From Bacteroidota bacterium (GTDB lineage: Bacteria; Bacteroidota; Bacteroidia; J057), in the NCBI GenBank assembly GCA_003696875.1, contig RFHL01000628.1, forward strand, positions 1 through 6,188: a stretch of 6,188 nt of DNA, in the 5' to 3' direction. Of the stretch, positions 5,529 to 6,188 are shown piece after piece. The position numbers and the translations under genes are program-made. Under the pieces are notes generated by a model. That model worked only from the letters and a program-made list of their open reading frames with translations. It did no database searches and was not told where the DNA came from. Positions within the stretch are counted from its first letter, which is position 1. Each line of letters starts with the position of its first letter.

Positions 5529-6188
5529 ATGGCTAAACGATTCCCCCGATTTTGGGCCAAAACATCCAAGGTTATGCAAGAAGACCTGAAAGATAAAGAA
5601 CAGGAGACACCGGAGGTAGACGCTCAGGAGGTCGATCCCCAGGCGGAAACGCCTCAAGTTGAACAGGAAGAGCAAGCAAAGGAAGGCCAATCGGAGCAAG
5701 AAGCTCCTACCGACGAGGTATCTTTTGGCAGCCTGGAAGAGGCCATGGAGGCCCTCGCCAACCTGCAACTCAAGCTGCGTACCACCGAAGCTGCACTCAA
5801 GACCCAGCAAGAACAGTACCTGCGCCTGCAGGCCGACTTTCAGAATTTTCGCAAGCGCAAGGAGCGGGAGACCACCGACATGATCCGCTTCGCCAATCAG
5901 GATCTGATTCGCGAGTTGCTCCCGGTCCTCGACAACTTTGACCGCACGCTGGATGCCATCGAAAAAACTGACAACCTGACAGCCGTCAAAGAAGGCATCG
6001 CGCTGGTGGATCAGAGCATGAAGCGTCAGCTCCAAAAGATCGGCCTGGAACCGATCGAGGCCAAGGGCAAAGAGTTTGACTCTACCTGGCACGAAGCCGT
6101 GACCACCATCCCCGCCCCGGATGAATCCCAGCAGGGAATCGTGATGGACGAAATCGAGAAAGGCTACAAGCTCAAGGAGCGGGTGATC
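5529..6188 (+). CDS. grpE: GrpE, nucleotide exchange factor of DnaK (3' end cut by the window)
   Basis: The frame stays open for 220 codons to the window end, so the gene is partial. GrpE forms a dimer that releases ADP from DnaK (Hsp70) in the cytosol. Seen in order: a basic start (MAKRFPRFWAKTSK), an acidic Glu/Gln/Pro-rich, probably disordered stretch (about 17-65), then the long dimerisation helix (about 67-135). That helix includes YLRLQADFQNFRKRKERE (97-114). Next come LPVLDNFDRTL (131-141) and the beta-domain signature FDSTWHEAV (183-191). The visible end, GYKLKERVI, is the conserved GYxLxxRVIRPAxVxV region, so only about 10-20 residues should be missing. Two starts are possible: ATG 5529 (used here) and ATG 5574, which would give MQEDLKDKEQ and is like many Bacteroidota GrpE N-termini. 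Neither has a clear ribosome binding site. No CIRCE inverted repeat is present upstream. In relatives dnaJ usually follows. Confidence 0.95.
   Translation, partial: MAKRFPRFWAKTSKVMQEDLKDKEQETPEVDAQEVDPQAETPQVEQEEQAKEGQSEQEAPTDEVSFGSLEEAMEALANLQLKLRTTEAALKTQQEQYLRLQADFQNFRKRKERETTDMIRFANQDLIRELLPVLDNFDRTLDAIEKTDNLTAVKEGIALVDQSMKRQLQKIGLEPIEAKGKEFDSTWHEAVTTIPAPDESQQGIVMDEIEKGYKLKERVI

Noticed and set aside
5493..6092. A 199-codon minus-strand open frame opposite grpE
   Set aside because: The plus strand encodes unmistakable GrpE; the antisense frame is Leu/Phe-rich because it is complementary to Glu/Lys/Gln codons.

Overview
This window looks like a GC-rich chromosome segment from a member of the Bacteroidota. 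No taxon can be proven from it, but several things point that way. There are lipoproteins with short signal peptides and a Cys soon after the lipidation Cys, an LVIVD-type repeat lipoprotein, a small WCGWCK thioredoxin, and mostly weak or absent Shine-Dalgarno sequences. There are also near-perfect copies of the Bacteroidota -7 promoter box TAnnTTTG in front of genes. The Uma2-family gene together with LVIVD lipoproteins in a GC-rich background is reminiscent of the Saprospiria, but that is an impression, not a demonstration.

Layout. On the minus strand at the left is a complete PLP-homeostasis protein (YggS/PLPBP family, 85-765). A 193-bp divergent region with a promoter and two inverted repeats separates it from a plus-strand run. 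That run holds an LVIVD-type beta-propeller lipoprotein (959-2269), a small Cys-rich lipoprotein (2334-2837) and a Uma2-family PD-(D/E)XK nuclease-like protein (2892-3494). Convergent to these is a ketoacyl-ACP synthase III (3573-4577, minus). A second divergent region (4578-4820) carries promoters in both directions and a recurring heptamer. It is followed by an exported thioredoxin-fold protein (4821-5381, plus), a strong terminator, and the 5' 220 codons of grpE (5529 to the window end), which runs off the edge.

How the parts relate. The genes do not form one pathway. They are housekeeping functions (PLP balance, fatty-acid initiation, thiol redox, the Hsp70 nucleotide exchange factor) mixed with two surface or periplasmic lipoproteins and one Uma2 protein. 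Hairpins that look like terminators follow every plus-strand gene in the interior (2287-2318, 2828-2864, 3519-3551, 5434-5473), so most genes appear to be separate transcription units. The two lipoproteins may be partly coupled through a terminator or attenuator lying only 15 nt before the second start codon.

I see no tRNA, rRNA, CRISPR array, insertion sequence, phage gene or frameshifted gene. I do not see evidence for a new multi-gene system. The observations most worth following are a CAGAGAT motif repeated in the fabH/thioredoxin intergenic region, the terminator between the lipoproteins, and the CxCxCxC cluster of the small lipoprotein.
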